From positions 1 through 64,000 of the forward strand of contig NZ_KI535371.1 in the NCBI RefSeq assembly GCF_000160035.2: 64,000 nt of DNA. The letters run 5' to 3'. The first letter of the stretch is position 1, and each line of letters opens with the position of its first letter. This stretch comes from Catonella morbi ATCC 51271 (GTDB lineage Bacteria; Bacillota; Clostridia; Lachnospirales; Lachnospiraceae). The notes under the pieces are model-generated. The model was not told the origin of the DNA. It ran no database searches and saw only the letters and a list, made by a program, of their open reading frames with translations. Made by a program: the position numbers and the translations under genes. Below are positions 25,959-34,181 of the stretch, one piece after another.

Positions 25959-26492
25959 ATGATAAGAAATAAAAAGATGGTATTAACAGCATTATTTATA
26001 GCCATTGGGCTTACTTTACCCATGATAACGGCTAATGTGCCTATGATAGGTAATATGCTCCTGCCTATGCATTTTCCAATTATAATATGTGGCCTTATTT
26101 GCGGAGCAGGCTATGGAGCTTTGGCAGGATTTATAACACCGCTTTTAAGAAGCTTTATATTTAGTATGCCACCCCTTTTTCCTATAGCTACAGCAATGGC
26201 ATTTGAGCTTGCTACCTATGGTGCGGTTGCGGGACTTGTCTATGTGGTTGTTCAGAAAAGTAAAGGCTCAGCATACCCTGCTTTAATTGTGGCTATGCTT
26301 TCAGGAAGAGTAGTGTGGGGAGTTGTAACCTTCATACTGTTTAAGATGGTTGGCAAAGGACTTACGCTTCAGATGTTTATAGCCGGTGCTTTTATTAATG
26401 CAATTCCGGGTATAATTGGACAGTTAATCATAATTCCTGCAATTATGTACTATCTTGCAAAACATAGGACTACAGCTATAGAAACTATATAG
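25959..26492 (+). CDS. ECF transporter S component, unknown substrate
   Basis: A 177-residue membrane protein with about six hydrophobic segments, in the size range of ECF substrate-binding S components (PF12822 type). It begins with a short basic stretch, then VLTALFIAIGLTLPMITANV; the loop MLLPMHFPIIICGLICGAGY is characteristic of the family. It would need a shared EcfAA'T module from elsewhere. Its gene lies 13 bases after the LacI-type regulator and 7 before a small kinase, so the three form an operon. The kinase next door suggests that a vitamin-, nucleoside- or alcohol-like compound is taken up and phosphorylated, but that is inference. Confidence 0.82.
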   Translation: MIRNKKMVLTALFIAIGLTLPMITANVPMIGNMLLPMHFPIIICGLICGAGYGALAGFITPLLRSFIFSMPPLFPIATAMAFELATYGAVAGLVYVVVQKSKGSAYPALIVAMLSGRVVWGVVTFILFKMVGKGLTLQMFIAGAFINAIPGIIGQLIIIPAIMYYLAKHRTTAIETI

Positions 26493-26499
26493 GTATGAA

Positions 26500-27072
26500 A
26501 TGAAATATTCTTATGATGAAATTAAAAATACTGTATCAAAATATTTACAGGGTACAAATGAGACACCTATTTTAATTGCGATTGACGGAAATTGTGCTGC
26601 AGGTAAGACTACACTTGCAGCGAGGCTTCAAAAGGATTTGGGTGGGAATGTGTTTCATATGGATGATTATTATTTACAAAGCTATCAAAGAACAGAAAAC
26701 AGACTTAAAGAAACAGGCGGCAATGTTGATTATGAAAGATTCAAAAAAGAGATAATAGACCCTCTTAAAAAGGGTGAAACGGTTGAAGTATATAACTGCA
26801 TTCACCCTGATTTCGTTTTGAAATATAAGGAAACCTTAAAATACGAGAGGCTTAATATCATAGAAGGCTCCTATTCCTGCCATCCGTATTTTGGCTGTCC
26901 GTATAAATTTCAAATCTTTGTTGAGGCAGATTATGAAGTGCAGATTGAAAGGATAAGAAAAAGAAACGGCGAATTTATGCTCAGGAGATTTATAGCTGAG
27001 TGGATACCTAAGGAAAATGAATATTTCAGAAAAATGAAGATAAAGGAGAGCTGTTTGCAGATAAAGAACTAA
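26500..27072 (+). CDS. Uridine kinase-like P-loop kinase
   Basis: A 190-residue P-loop protein of the uridine kinase/phosphoribulokinase class. The Walker A is GNCAAGKTT (30-38); the catalytic Asp lies in VFHMDDYYLQ (about 53-62), followed by the RLKETGGNVDYERFKKEI lid-side region, IIEGSYSCHPYFG and the RIRKRNGEFMLRRFIAEWIP Arg-rich lid. It phosphorylates a hydroxyl of a small molecule; uridine itself is not certain, as the group includes many cytoplasmic metabolite kinases. It is the third gene of the lacI operon; GGT of the preceding stop region serves as a poor ribosome site, consistent with coupling. Confidence 0.8.
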   Translation: MKYSYDEIKNTVSKYLQGTNETPILIAIDGNCAAGKTTLAARLQKDLGGNVFHMDDYYLQSYQRTENRLKETGGNVDYERFKKEIIDPLKKGETVEVYNCIHPDFVLKYKETLKYERLNIIEGSYSCHPYFGCPYKFQIFVEADYEVQIERIRKRNGEFMLRRFIAEWIPKENEYFRKMKIKESCLQIKN

Positions 27073-27160
27073 AATAAAAAAGGATGATAAAAAATCACCC
27101 TTATATTCAGATAAATATAGTGGTACAATAACCATAGCTTGATGAAAGGAAATAATTACT

Positions 27161-27940
27161 ATGAAAAAAACCGGTAAGTTAGCTGCAATCCCTAAGTGGT
27201 TATGGCTGTTGTTTTCGTTTATAGTGGCAATGATACTGTGGTACTTATTATCTTTAAATCCGCAGACTGCAAGAAGCTTTCCTAACGTAGTTTTAACTTT
27301 AGAGTCAATAAAGACTATGATGGATAGGGGTGTGTTCTTTACAGATATAACAAGCAGTCTAATTTCTGTAAGTGTAGGATTTTTATTAGGCTTTGTACTT
27401 TCCTTACCTACAGCAATTCTGATGGCCTGGTATGCACCTGTAAGAAATATAATAGAGCCCTGGATTCAGTTTATCAGAAATATTCCACCTCTTGCTTATG
27501 TACCTCTTGTAGTTATTTCTGCCGGTGTAGGAAGGAAACCACAGATTATAGTAATTACTATTGCAACCTTCCTTATAATGACAGTTACTATCTATCAGGG
27601 CGTTGTAAATGTGGATGAAACTCTTATAAAGGCGGCAAGAGTGCTTGGAGCAACAGATAGAGATATATTTTTCAGAGTTATTGCGCCGGCTACCCTCCCA
27701 TTTATAATTACAGCGATAAGACTTGGTAGTTCTACAGCTCTCACAACTCTTATTGCAGCTGAGTCTACAGGAGCTGTTGCAGGACTTGGAATGAGAATAC
27801 GTTCTCTTAACAACAGCTTTGAATCGGCACCAATGCTTATGTATATAATTATAATCGGTATAATAGGAATGTTGGTTGAAAAGCTTGTTAAATATCTGGA
27901 GAGGAGGTTTACTTCATGGCAGGAGAAGAGAGAAGTGTAA
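27161..27940 (+). CDS. ABC transporter permease (SsuC/TauC-like)
   Basis: A 259-residue permease of the BPD_transp_1 family with about six transmembrane segments. The EAA loop that contacts the ATPase reads DETLIKAARVLGATDRDIFF followed by RVIAPATLPFI. The N-terminal helix pair and FVLSLPTAILMAWYAPVRNI match the sulfonate/nitrate/taurine subgroup. AAAGGAAAT precedes the ATG. The ATPase start overlaps its 3' end by 25 bases. It forms a transporter with 27916-28719 and the binding protein at 28766. Confidence 0.92.
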   Translation: MKKTGKLAAIPKWLWLLFSFIVAMILWYLLSLNPQTARSFPNVVLTLESIKTMMDRGVFFTDITSSLISVSVGFLLGFVLSLPTAILMAWYAPVRNIIEPWIQFIRNIPPLAYVPLVVISAGVGRKPQIIVITIATFLIMTVTIYQGVVNVDETLIKAARVLGATDRDIFFRVIAPATLPFIITAIRLGSSTALTTLIAAESTGAVAGLGMRIRSLNNSFESAPMLMYIIIIGIIGMLVEKLVKYLERRFTSWQEKREV

Positions 27941-28719
27941 GCGGTGATGTGAAGCTTCAAATAAAAAAGCTTAAGAAAATATTTAACACCAGAAACGGCG
28001 AGATGATTGCCTTAAATGGAGTTGACCTTGATATTAAGGAAAATGAATTTATCTGTGTTGTAGGTCCTTCAGGCTGTGGAAAATCAACTCTGCTTAACAT
28101 AATTGCAGGACTTTCAGAGCCTACATCCGGAGAGGTTTATTGTGACGGTAAGCTTGTTAAGGGGACAGGAACTGAGAGAGGAGTTGTATTTCAGCAGTAT
28201 GCATTATTTCCCTGGCTTACAGTAAAACAAAATGTTATGTTTGGGCTTGAGCTTAAAGGAATTAAGGGAAAAGAAGCAGAAGATATTGCAATGAAATATA
28301 TAAAGATGGTTCAGCTTGAAGAGTTCGCTGAGCATTTTCCAAAGGAGCTTTCCGGCGGAATGAAGCAGAGAGTTGCGATAGCGAGGGCTTATGCAGTAAA
28401 TCCTTCCATCCTTCTTATGGATGAGCCTTTTGGAGCTTTGGATGCCCAGACAAGAACCCAGCTTCAGCAGGAGCTTTTGGAGACATGGGAAAAAGAGAAA
28501 AAGACCTGCTTTTTCATAACCCATGATGTTGATGAGGCTATTATCCTTGCCCAGAGGGTTATTATAATGAGTGCAAGACCAGGAAGAATCAAGGAGATAG
28601 TGGAGATAGATATTCCATATCCAAGAGATCAGGAAACTAAGATGTCACCTAGATTTCTGGAGCTTAAAAATCATATCTGGAGCCAGGTATATAAAGAATA
28701 TCTTGAAATTAAAAAGTAG
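27916..28719 (+). CDS. ABC transporter ATP-binding protein (SsuB/TauB-like)
   Basis: A 267-residue nucleotide-binding subunit with Walker A GPSGCGKST (about 50-58), Q loop VVFQQYALFPW, signature LSGGMKQRVAIARA (about 142-155), Walker B LLMDEPFGALD and switch FITHDVDEAI. It powers the permease encoded just upstream. GAGGAGGT lies 7 bases before the ATG, inside the permease gene, so the overlap is translated independently. The substrate is not given by the ATPase; the class includes sulfonate, nitrate and pyrimidine precursor importers. Confidence 0.94.
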   Translation: MAGEERSVSGDVKLQIKKLKKIFNTRNGEMIALNGVDLDIKENEFICVVGPSGCGKSTLLNIIAGLSEPTSGEVYCDGKLVKGTGTERGVVFQQYALFPWLTVKQNVMFGLELKGIKGKEAEDIAMKYIKMVQLEEFAEHFPKELSGGMKQRVAIARAYAVNPSILLMDEPFGALDAQTRTQLQQELLETWEKEKKTCFFITHDVDEAIILAQRVIIMSARPGRIKEIVEIDIPYPRDQETKMSPRFLELKNHIWSQVYKEYLEIKK

Positions 28720-28765
28720 TAAGCCTGTAAAAACAGGATAGTTTTACTAAATAGGAGGAGAAGTT

Positions 28766-29866
28766 ATGAAAAAAAGAATTTTAGGACTGGCACTTTGTGC
28801 AACCTTACTTGCAGGTTCATTAGCTGGATGTGGCGGAAATGCTGCAAAGCCTGAGTCAGAGAAAAAAGCAAGTTCTGCAAGTACACAGACAGTAAGCTCT
28901 GCAAAACAGGCATCTGAAACCAAGTCAGAGACCAAGAGTGAGACACCGGCAAGCACAAAGCCTGAAGCTGTTACATTAAATGTGGCTTATATGCCTAACT
29001 ACGGAAGTCTTTGGGCAGTAGAAAATGCTATTGCACAGGGATATTTAGAGGAAGAAGGAATTACTGTTAATCTTACCGAGTTTCAGGACGGCCCTACAAT
29101 TATAGCAGCCATGGAGTCTGGAAGCATTGATATAGGTTATATCGGTCAGGGCGCACATAAGCTCTGCATCAATGGTAAGGCTTCAATTTTTGCACTTTCA
29201 CATATATCAAATGGTGATGCTGTAATCGGTGGAAAAGACATTAAAACAATAGCTGATCTTAAGGGTAAGAAAGTTGCTTATTCTTCAGGAACTTCAAGTG
29301 AAGATATCCTGGTAAAAACACTTGCTAAAGAAGGAATGAAGATTACTGATATAGAAGCAGTAGATATGGATGCTTCAGCTATAGTAACAGCAATGCTTTC
29401 AGGCGGTGTGGATGCTTGTGCTACCTGGTCACCAAATACCCTTAAGATTCTGGATGAGATGAAGGATGCCACAAAGCTTTCAGATAACCTCACATTTAAG
29501 GATAAAACAGTTTCTCTTGCAAGCTGGATAGTAATGCCTAAGTTTGCTACAGAAAAGAGAGATATTCTTGTAAGATATACAAGAGCTTTATTTAAGGCTA
29601 TGGATTATGCGGCTAAGGATCATCAGGAGGAAACTTCAGAACTTATAGCAAAACGTATTGCAAGTGACAAAGATACAGTATATGCCCAGAGAGGTGATGC
29701 AGACTGGCTGACAGGTAAGGAAGTTGCAGCAGGTGCAGCAGACGGAACTGTTGAGAAGTACTATGAGCTTCAGAAAAAAGACTTTATAGCAGCAGGCGCA
29801 GTTGAAGGCGATCCGGCAGTTAAAGACTATGTAATGCTTGACGTAATGATAGAAGCAGGCAAATAA
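28766..29866 (+). CDS. ABC transporter substrate-binding lipoprotein (SsuA/TauA/NMT1-like)
   Basis: A 366-residue lipoprotein with lipobox LAGC and a Ser/Lys/Thr-rich linker (about 25-70). The binding fold starts with LNVAYMPNYGSLWAVE and has FQDGPTIIAAMESGSIDIGY and CATWSPNTLKILDEM. It is the third gene of the transporter operon, 46 bases after the ATPase. It is very like the orphan paralog at 22030-23088 across the whole mature domain, with most differences in the signal and linker, which points to duplication within this region. AGGAGGAG lies 7 bases upstream. Confidence 0.9.
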   Translation: MKKRILGLALCATLLAGSLAGCGGNAAKPESEKKASSASTQTVSSAKQASETKSETKSETPASTKPEAVTLNVAYMPNYGSLWAVENAIAQGYLEEEGITVNLTEFQDGPTIIAAMESGSIDIGYIGQGAHKLCINGKASIFALSHISNGDAVIGGKDIKTIADLKGKKVAYSSGTSSEDILVKTLAKEGMKITDIEAVDMDASAIVTAMLSGGVDACATWSPNTLKILDEMKDATKLSDNLTFKDKTVSLASWIVMPKFATEKRDILVRYTRALFKAMDYAAKDHQEETSELIAKRIASDKDTVYAQRGDADWLTGKEVAAGAADGTVEKYYELQKKDFIAAGAVEGDPAVKDYVMLDVMIEAGK

Positions 29867-29883
29867 ACTGTAAATAAAAACTC

Positions 29884-29919
29884 AGCTGCCGGAAGAGAAC
29901 AAACTTCCGGCAGCTTTAT
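29884..29919 (+). terminator. Terminator after the SsuA-like gene
   Basis: AGCTGCCGGAAG pairs perfectly with CTTCCGGCAGCT (12 bp, 8-base loop), then TTAT. It divides the transporter operon from nagB-like. Confidence 0.75.
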
Positions 29920-29939
29920 AAGCTTTAAAGGAGGAAGGC

Positions 29940-30758
29940 ATGAGACACGATTATTATAGTTATTCAAAGGAAGAATTGTTAAAGTCACCTAAAATAGAAC
30001 TTATTCCTATGGAAGACGGTGAGACTGTTTTTAGGTCAATGGCAGAAGAGATGGTAGCTGAAATAGAAAAAAATAATGCAGCCGGCAAGAATACTGTGTT
30101 TATTTGCCCGGTTGGACCTGTGGGACAATATAAATATTTTGTAGAAACAGTCAATCTTAAGAAAGTAAGCCTTAAGGATACCTGGTTTATAAATATGGAT
30201 GAATATTTGACGGAAGAAAAAGAATGGATAGATAAAGACGATCCTTTAAGTTTTAGGGGATTTATGAAAAATGAAGTATATGATAAAATAGATAAAGCTT
30301 TGGTAATGCCTGAAAGTAATCGGGTTTTTCCGGATCCTCAAAATCTTAATTATATTTCTGAGCTTATTGAGAAATTAGGTGGTGTTGATATCTGCTTTGG
30401 AGGAATAGGCATAAATGGACATGTAGCATTTAACGAGCCTGAGGAGCAGCTTAACGAGGAGGAGTTTAAAAACCTTCAGACGAGAATACTTGAAATAAAA
30501 CCGGAGACAAGGGCAATTAACGCAGCAGGTGCTTTAAATGGAGCCATAGAGGACATGCCGAAATACTGTATTACCATAGGCTTTAAGGAAATTTCAGAGG
30601 CTAAAAGGATAAGGCTTGGCTGTTTTAGGGATTGGCACAGGGCTGTTGTAAGAAGGGCGGCTTATGGAGAGAGGACTACAGAGTTCCCGGTAAGTTTATT
30701 GCAGACTCATAATGATATAAATATAAAGTTTCCAGGCTTAGTTGCAAATATAAAATAG
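29940..30758 (+). CDS. NagB-like glucosamine-6-phosphate deaminase/isomerase homolog
   Basis: A 272-residue NagB/SugarP_isomerase-fold protein. NagB turns glucosamine 6-phosphate into fructose 6-phosphate and ammonia. The INMDEYLTEE block (catalytic Asp) and GHVAFNEP with His and Glu are kept, but the first position of the loop, GVGNDGH in the E. coli enzyme, reads GIGINGH, so the Asp equivalent to D141 is Asn. The C-terminal CFRDWHRAVVRRAAYGER followed by TTEFPVSLLQTH differs from classical NagB and marks a subgroup. It is followed by nagA, 8 bases on, which supports an amino-sugar role. AAAGGAGGAA precedes the ATG. Confidence 0.8.
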   Translation: MRHDYYSYSKEELLKSPKIELIPMEDGETVFRSMAEEMVAEIEKNNAAGKNTVFICPVGPVGQYKYFVETVNLKKVSLKDTWFINMDEYLTEEKEWIDKDDPLSFRGFMKNEVYDKIDKALVMPESNRVFPDPQNLNYISELIEKLGGVDICFGGIGINGHVAFNEPEEQLNEEEFKNLQTRILEIKPETRAINAAGALNGAIEDMPKYCITIGFKEISEAKRIRLGCFRDWHRAVVRRAAYGERTTEFPVSLLQTHNDINIKFPGLVANIK

Positions 30759-30766
30759 GAGAAGAT

Positions 30767-31915
30767 ATGGGAAGCATTTTTATAAAGGGTGCTGAAGTTT
30801 ATATAGATAACGGCTTTAGCAGGAAAACAGTTGAAATAATTGATTCAAAAATTAAAATCCATGACGAAAATTATGTTTTACCGGATGATGGGGAATTAGT
30901 TGAGGCAAGAGGGAAAAAGCTTGTGCCGGGCTTCATAGACATTCATACTCATGGTGGAGTGGGAGTCGATGTAAATGCTGCTACTGCTGATGAACTTGAA
31001 AAAATCGGAGAATTTTTTGCAAAAAACGGAACAACATCCTGGCTCTGCTCTGTACTTACAGATACAGAAGAACAGACTCTTTGGTGTATAGACCAATTTA
31101 ACGAGTATAAAAAAAAGAAAAGGAAGGGTTCAGATTTGGTGGGAATCCATCTTGAAGGACCATTTCTGGCTAAAGAATACAAGGGAGCCATGCCTGAATT
31201 TCTGCTTAGAAAATTTGATATAGATTTGTTAAAAAAATATCAGGAGAGATCTGGTGGAAATGTGCGTTATTTAACTGTAGCGCCTGAGGTTGACGGTATT
31301 GCAGGTGGTATAAAGGAAATTACAGAGCTTGGTATTGCGGTTTCACTTGGACATTCCGGTGCGGACTATGAAACCGCTATGAAGGCTATAGAAAATGGTG
31401 CTACAGCGTCTACACACACCTTTAATGCAATGAAACTTTTGCATCAACATTTTCCAAGTATAATGGGAGCTGTTATGGAGTCAGATGTGTACTGCGAGGC
31501 TATTTGCGATGGAAGACATCTTCATCCCGGAGTAGTCCGCCTGCTTATAAAGACTAAGGGCCTTAACAGGGTGGTTGCTGTTACCGATTCGATTATGGCA
31601 GCTGGATTGCCTGATGGAAAATATAAGCTTGGTGTAAATGATGTCGTGGTGGAAGAAGGTGATGCAAAGCTGGCTGATACAGGAGTAAGAGCCGGAAGTA
31701 CCCTTACTCAGAATGTTGCATTGTTAAATTTATTGAAATTTACAGGTAGGCCTCTTGCAGAAGTTTTACCTATATTATCTGAAAACCCTGCTAAATTAAT
31801 AGGAATATATGATAGAAAAGGCTCGATAGAGGATGGCAAGGATGCAGATATGGTACTGCTTGATGAAGAAAATAAAATTTCAGAGGTTTTTGTAAGGGGA
31901 CAAAGACAGGGATGA
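30767..31915 (+). CDS. nagA: N-acetylglucosamine-6-phosphate deacetylase
   Basis: A 382-residue amidohydrolase that removes acetate from GlcNAc 6-phosphate in the cytoplasm. Metal and active-site residues are visible: GFIDIHTHGGVGVD (about 55-68), GIHLEGPFL with the metal Glu (about 127), SLGHSGADY (His, about 195), STHTFNAMKLLHQHFPS (His, about 216) and VAVTDSIMAAG with the catalytic Asp (about 275). AGGAGAAG lies 5 bases before the ATG. It is paired with the NagB-like gene for amino-sugar salvage from mucin or peptidoglycan. No phosphotransferase system genes are nearby. Confidence 0.93.
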   Translation: MGSIFIKGAEVYIDNGFSRKTVEIIDSKIKIHDENYVLPDDGELVEARGKKLVPGFIDIHTHGGVGVDVNAATADELEKIGEFFAKNGTTSWLCSVLTDTEEQTLWCIDQFNEYKKKKRKGSDLVGIHLEGPFLAKEYKGAMPEFLLRKFDIDLLKKYQERSGGNVRYLTVAPEVDGIAGGIKEITELGIAVSLGHSGADYETAMKAIENGATASTHTFNAMKLLHQHFPSIMGAVMESDVYCEAICDGRHLHPGVVRLLIKTKGLNRVVAVTDSIMAAGLPDGKYKLGVNDVVVEEGDAKLADTGVRAGSTLTQNVALLNLLKFTGRPLAEVLPILSENPAKLIGIYDRKGSIEDGKDADMVLLDEENKISEVFVRGQRQG

Positions 31916-31954
31916 TGTAGTGGCTGTAGAACACCTTTAGATTAGGAGATAGGA

Positions 31955-33448
31955 ATGCTTATTATACTGACCTTATTTTTGGTTATATCAACCATAATAA
32001 TGGTATTTCTTAAGAAGAACAGGGAAATGTTTCTTCTTTTGGGAAGCTGCATCTGCCTTATGATGGAAATAGTTGGAGTTATGATATATATAGCCAAAAA
32101 AGGCGGTATATCTGAAAGTGTAATGCAGTTTTTTTACTTTACTGACGGTATTAGGGATTGGATAAGGTATTTGTATATCAGTCTTGGACAACTGGGTTTT
32201 TTAATTAACATAGGACGTGTTCTGTTTCCTTATTTTTTGATTGACTTAGCCCTGAATTATTCAATGATAGGGGCTGTAAGGAGAAATAACTGGCTAAAGA
32301 AAATTGTAGCAATTCTACCGTTTATAACGCTGATTACTTATTATCCGGGTATATATAGGAAGCTGGTTAATATAAGTGGAAGATGGCAGATATATCTTGC
32401 TGAAAGCAGTATGGTATGGATTGTCATATATTTGCTGATAGCAGCGGCACTTCTTTTAATTGAGTATTTTTCAATAACTATGAAATTCTGTAAGACACAG
32501 TTTAGAAAAATAATAATCTGCCTCTTTGCACTTATGGGAATATACTTATTATATTGCAGGCAGGATCCGGGGCAGGTATACAGGTTTTACAGCTCACCCT
32601 TTGCCTGGAATAAGGGAATAGGCTATTTGCAGGGCAATCCTACCATACTAAGCTATATTACATTGATAACGGCAAGTGTAATATGCTGTGTAATGGGATT
32701 TTTCAGTCTGTTTAGCTTCACTAATGATAATTACACCGAGAGCAAGGATGAGGCTATAATACGCAGAAAATTTGATACGGCAAAGATAGGTGCTTCTATG
32801 TTTGTCCATAGCATGAAGAACCAGATACTTTCAAATAAGGTAATATATAAAAGAATATCGGTTTTATTTGAAAAAGAAGTACCGGATATGGTAAAATTAA
32901 AAGAATATGTAAATGCTCTTGAGGCTTCCAACACTAATATGCTAAACAGGGTTGAGGAGCTTTACCGCCATGTCAAAGCAAATGAGATATATATGGTTCC
33001 GGTTTATCTGAAGGATATAATTGAACTTTCTATAAAAAAGTTTAACGAAAAATATACGGATATCAAGGTGGAAACAGAGTTAAACCATAATATTCAGATT
33101 TTGGCAGATAAGTCACATTTATCGGAGGCTGTTTGTAATATTCTTACCAATGGATATGAGTCTATGCTGGAGGCAGGTACTGCTAATAAAAATCACATTA
33201 TAATCAGGGGGTATAATGAAAGACTGTATAGTGTGATTGAAATTAAAGATTTCGGCATGGGAATGAACAAAAAGCTTAGAAAAAAGGTCTTTGATCCATT
33301 TTTCTCAAGTAAAAATTCAAACCACAACTGGGGAATGGGGCTTTATTATGTGAGGGAAATTGTTAAAAGCCACCTTGGAATAATCAATATTGAAAGCATA
33401 GAAGGAGAGGGAAGCAGCTTTTTTGTTATGCTCCCCAAATATAAGTAA
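31955..33448 (+). CDS. Membrane sensor histidine kinase
   Basis: A 497-residue protein. Residues about 1-260 form some seven hydrophobic segments with no recognisable extracellular domain. The phospho-acceptor is probably His in MFVHSMKNQIL (about 285), and the ATPase domain (about 370-497) has the N box ILTNGYESMLEAG, G1 DFGMGMNKK and G2 GMGLYYVREIV motifs. This is the HisKA_7TM/GHKL kind of kinase. It is paired with the response regulator 25 bases downstream. The signal is not known; it lies after nagB-like/nagA. AGGAGATAG lies just before the ATG. Confidence 0.9.
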   Translation: MLIILTLFLVISTIIMVFLKKNREMFLLLGSCICLMMEIVGVMIYIAKKGGISESVMQFFYFTDGIRDWIRYLYISLGQLGFLINIGRVLFPYFLIDLALNYSMIGAVRRNNWLKKIVAILPFITLITYYPGIYRKLVNISGRWQIYLAESSMVWIVIYLLIAAALLLIEYFSITMKFCKTQFRKIIICLFALMGIYLLYCRQDPGQVYRFYSSPFAWNKGIGYLQGNPTILSYITLITASVICCVMGFFSLFSFTNDNYTESKDEAIIRRKFDTAKIGASMFVHSMKNQILSNKVIYKRISVLFEKEVPDMVKLKEYVNALEASNTNMLNRVEELYRHVKANEIYMVPVYLKDIIELSIKKFNEKYTDIKVETELNHNIQILADKSHLSEAVCNILTNGYESMLEAGTANKNHIIIRGYNERLYSVIEIKDFGMGMNKKLRKKVFDPFFSSKNSNHNWGMGLYYVREIVKSHLGIINIESIEGEGSSFFVMLPKYK

Positions 33449-33473
33449 TGTGGGATAGTGTATTGGAGGGAAA

Positions 33474-34145
33474 TTGGGTAAAATTAGAATTTTAATTGCA
33501 GACGATTTTGTATATTTAAGGGAAGATCTGACTGAGTTAATAAATAGCCAGGATGATATGGAAGTAGTAGGCGAGGCTGAAAGTGGCAGTGAAATCATTG
33601 AACTTGCAGAAAAATCAGATTATGATATTATACTTATGGATATTGAAATGGAGCAGACCAATGCAGGAATATTGGCTGCAGAGAAAATAAGAGATAAAAA
33701 TCCTGATGCAGGTATAATTTTTCTTACAGCACATGAGACTAAGGAGATGATAGTGACTGCTATGGGAGCAGGTGCTGTGGATTATGTGGTAAAGGGAGTT
33801 GGGGACGAAGTGCTCCTTATGCACATCCGAAATGCTTATGAGGGCAATCCTGTTATGCAAAGCAGAGTTAGAGATACAGTTATGCAGGAATATGCAAGGT
33901 TGCAAAGAAGTGAGAGAAGCCTGTTATTTTTTATAAATTGTATATCAAATCTTACCGGAGCAGAACGAGAACTTGTTAAGCTTTTGTTGCAGGGAAGTAA
34001 AGTTTCTGAGATTGCAGACATAAGAAAGGTCGAAAACAGTACGGTTAAAACCCAAATTAAAAGCCTTTTAAGAAAGTTTGGCTGTAGTAGGAGTAAAGAA
34101 GTAGTAAGCCTTATTGAAGAATTGAAGATAGGACATTTGTTTTAG
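33474..34145 (+). CDS. LuxR/NarL-type response regulator
   Basis: A 223-residue two-domain regulator. The receiver domain (about 4-120) has the acidic pair ADD (about 10-11), phospho-acceptor Asp in IILMDIEMEQ (about 56), Thr in FLTAHET and Lys in YVVKGVGDE. The C-terminal domain (about 150-215) is a NarL-type helix-turn-helix with LTGAERELVKLLLQGSKVSE and NSTVKTQIKSLLRKFG. The start is TTG 33474 with GGAGGG only 3 bases off; no ATG is in frame nearby. It partners the sensor kinase encoded upstream. Its target genes cannot be seen, although the TSUP permease gene follows by 36 bases. Confidence 0.9.
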   Translation: MGKIRILIADDFVYLREDLTELINSQDDMEVVGEAESGSEIIELAEKSDYDIILMDIEMEQTNAGILAAEKIRDKNPDAGIIFLTAHETKEMIVTAMGAGAVDYVVKGVGDEVLLMHIRNAYEGNPVMQSRVRDTVMQEYARLQRSERSLLFFINCISNLTGAERELVKLLLQGSKVSEIADIRKVENSTVKTQIKSLLRKFGCSRSKEVVSLIEELKIGHLF

Positions 34146-34181
34146 CCGCAAATGTAAAAAATAGATTTGAACGGAGTCAGA

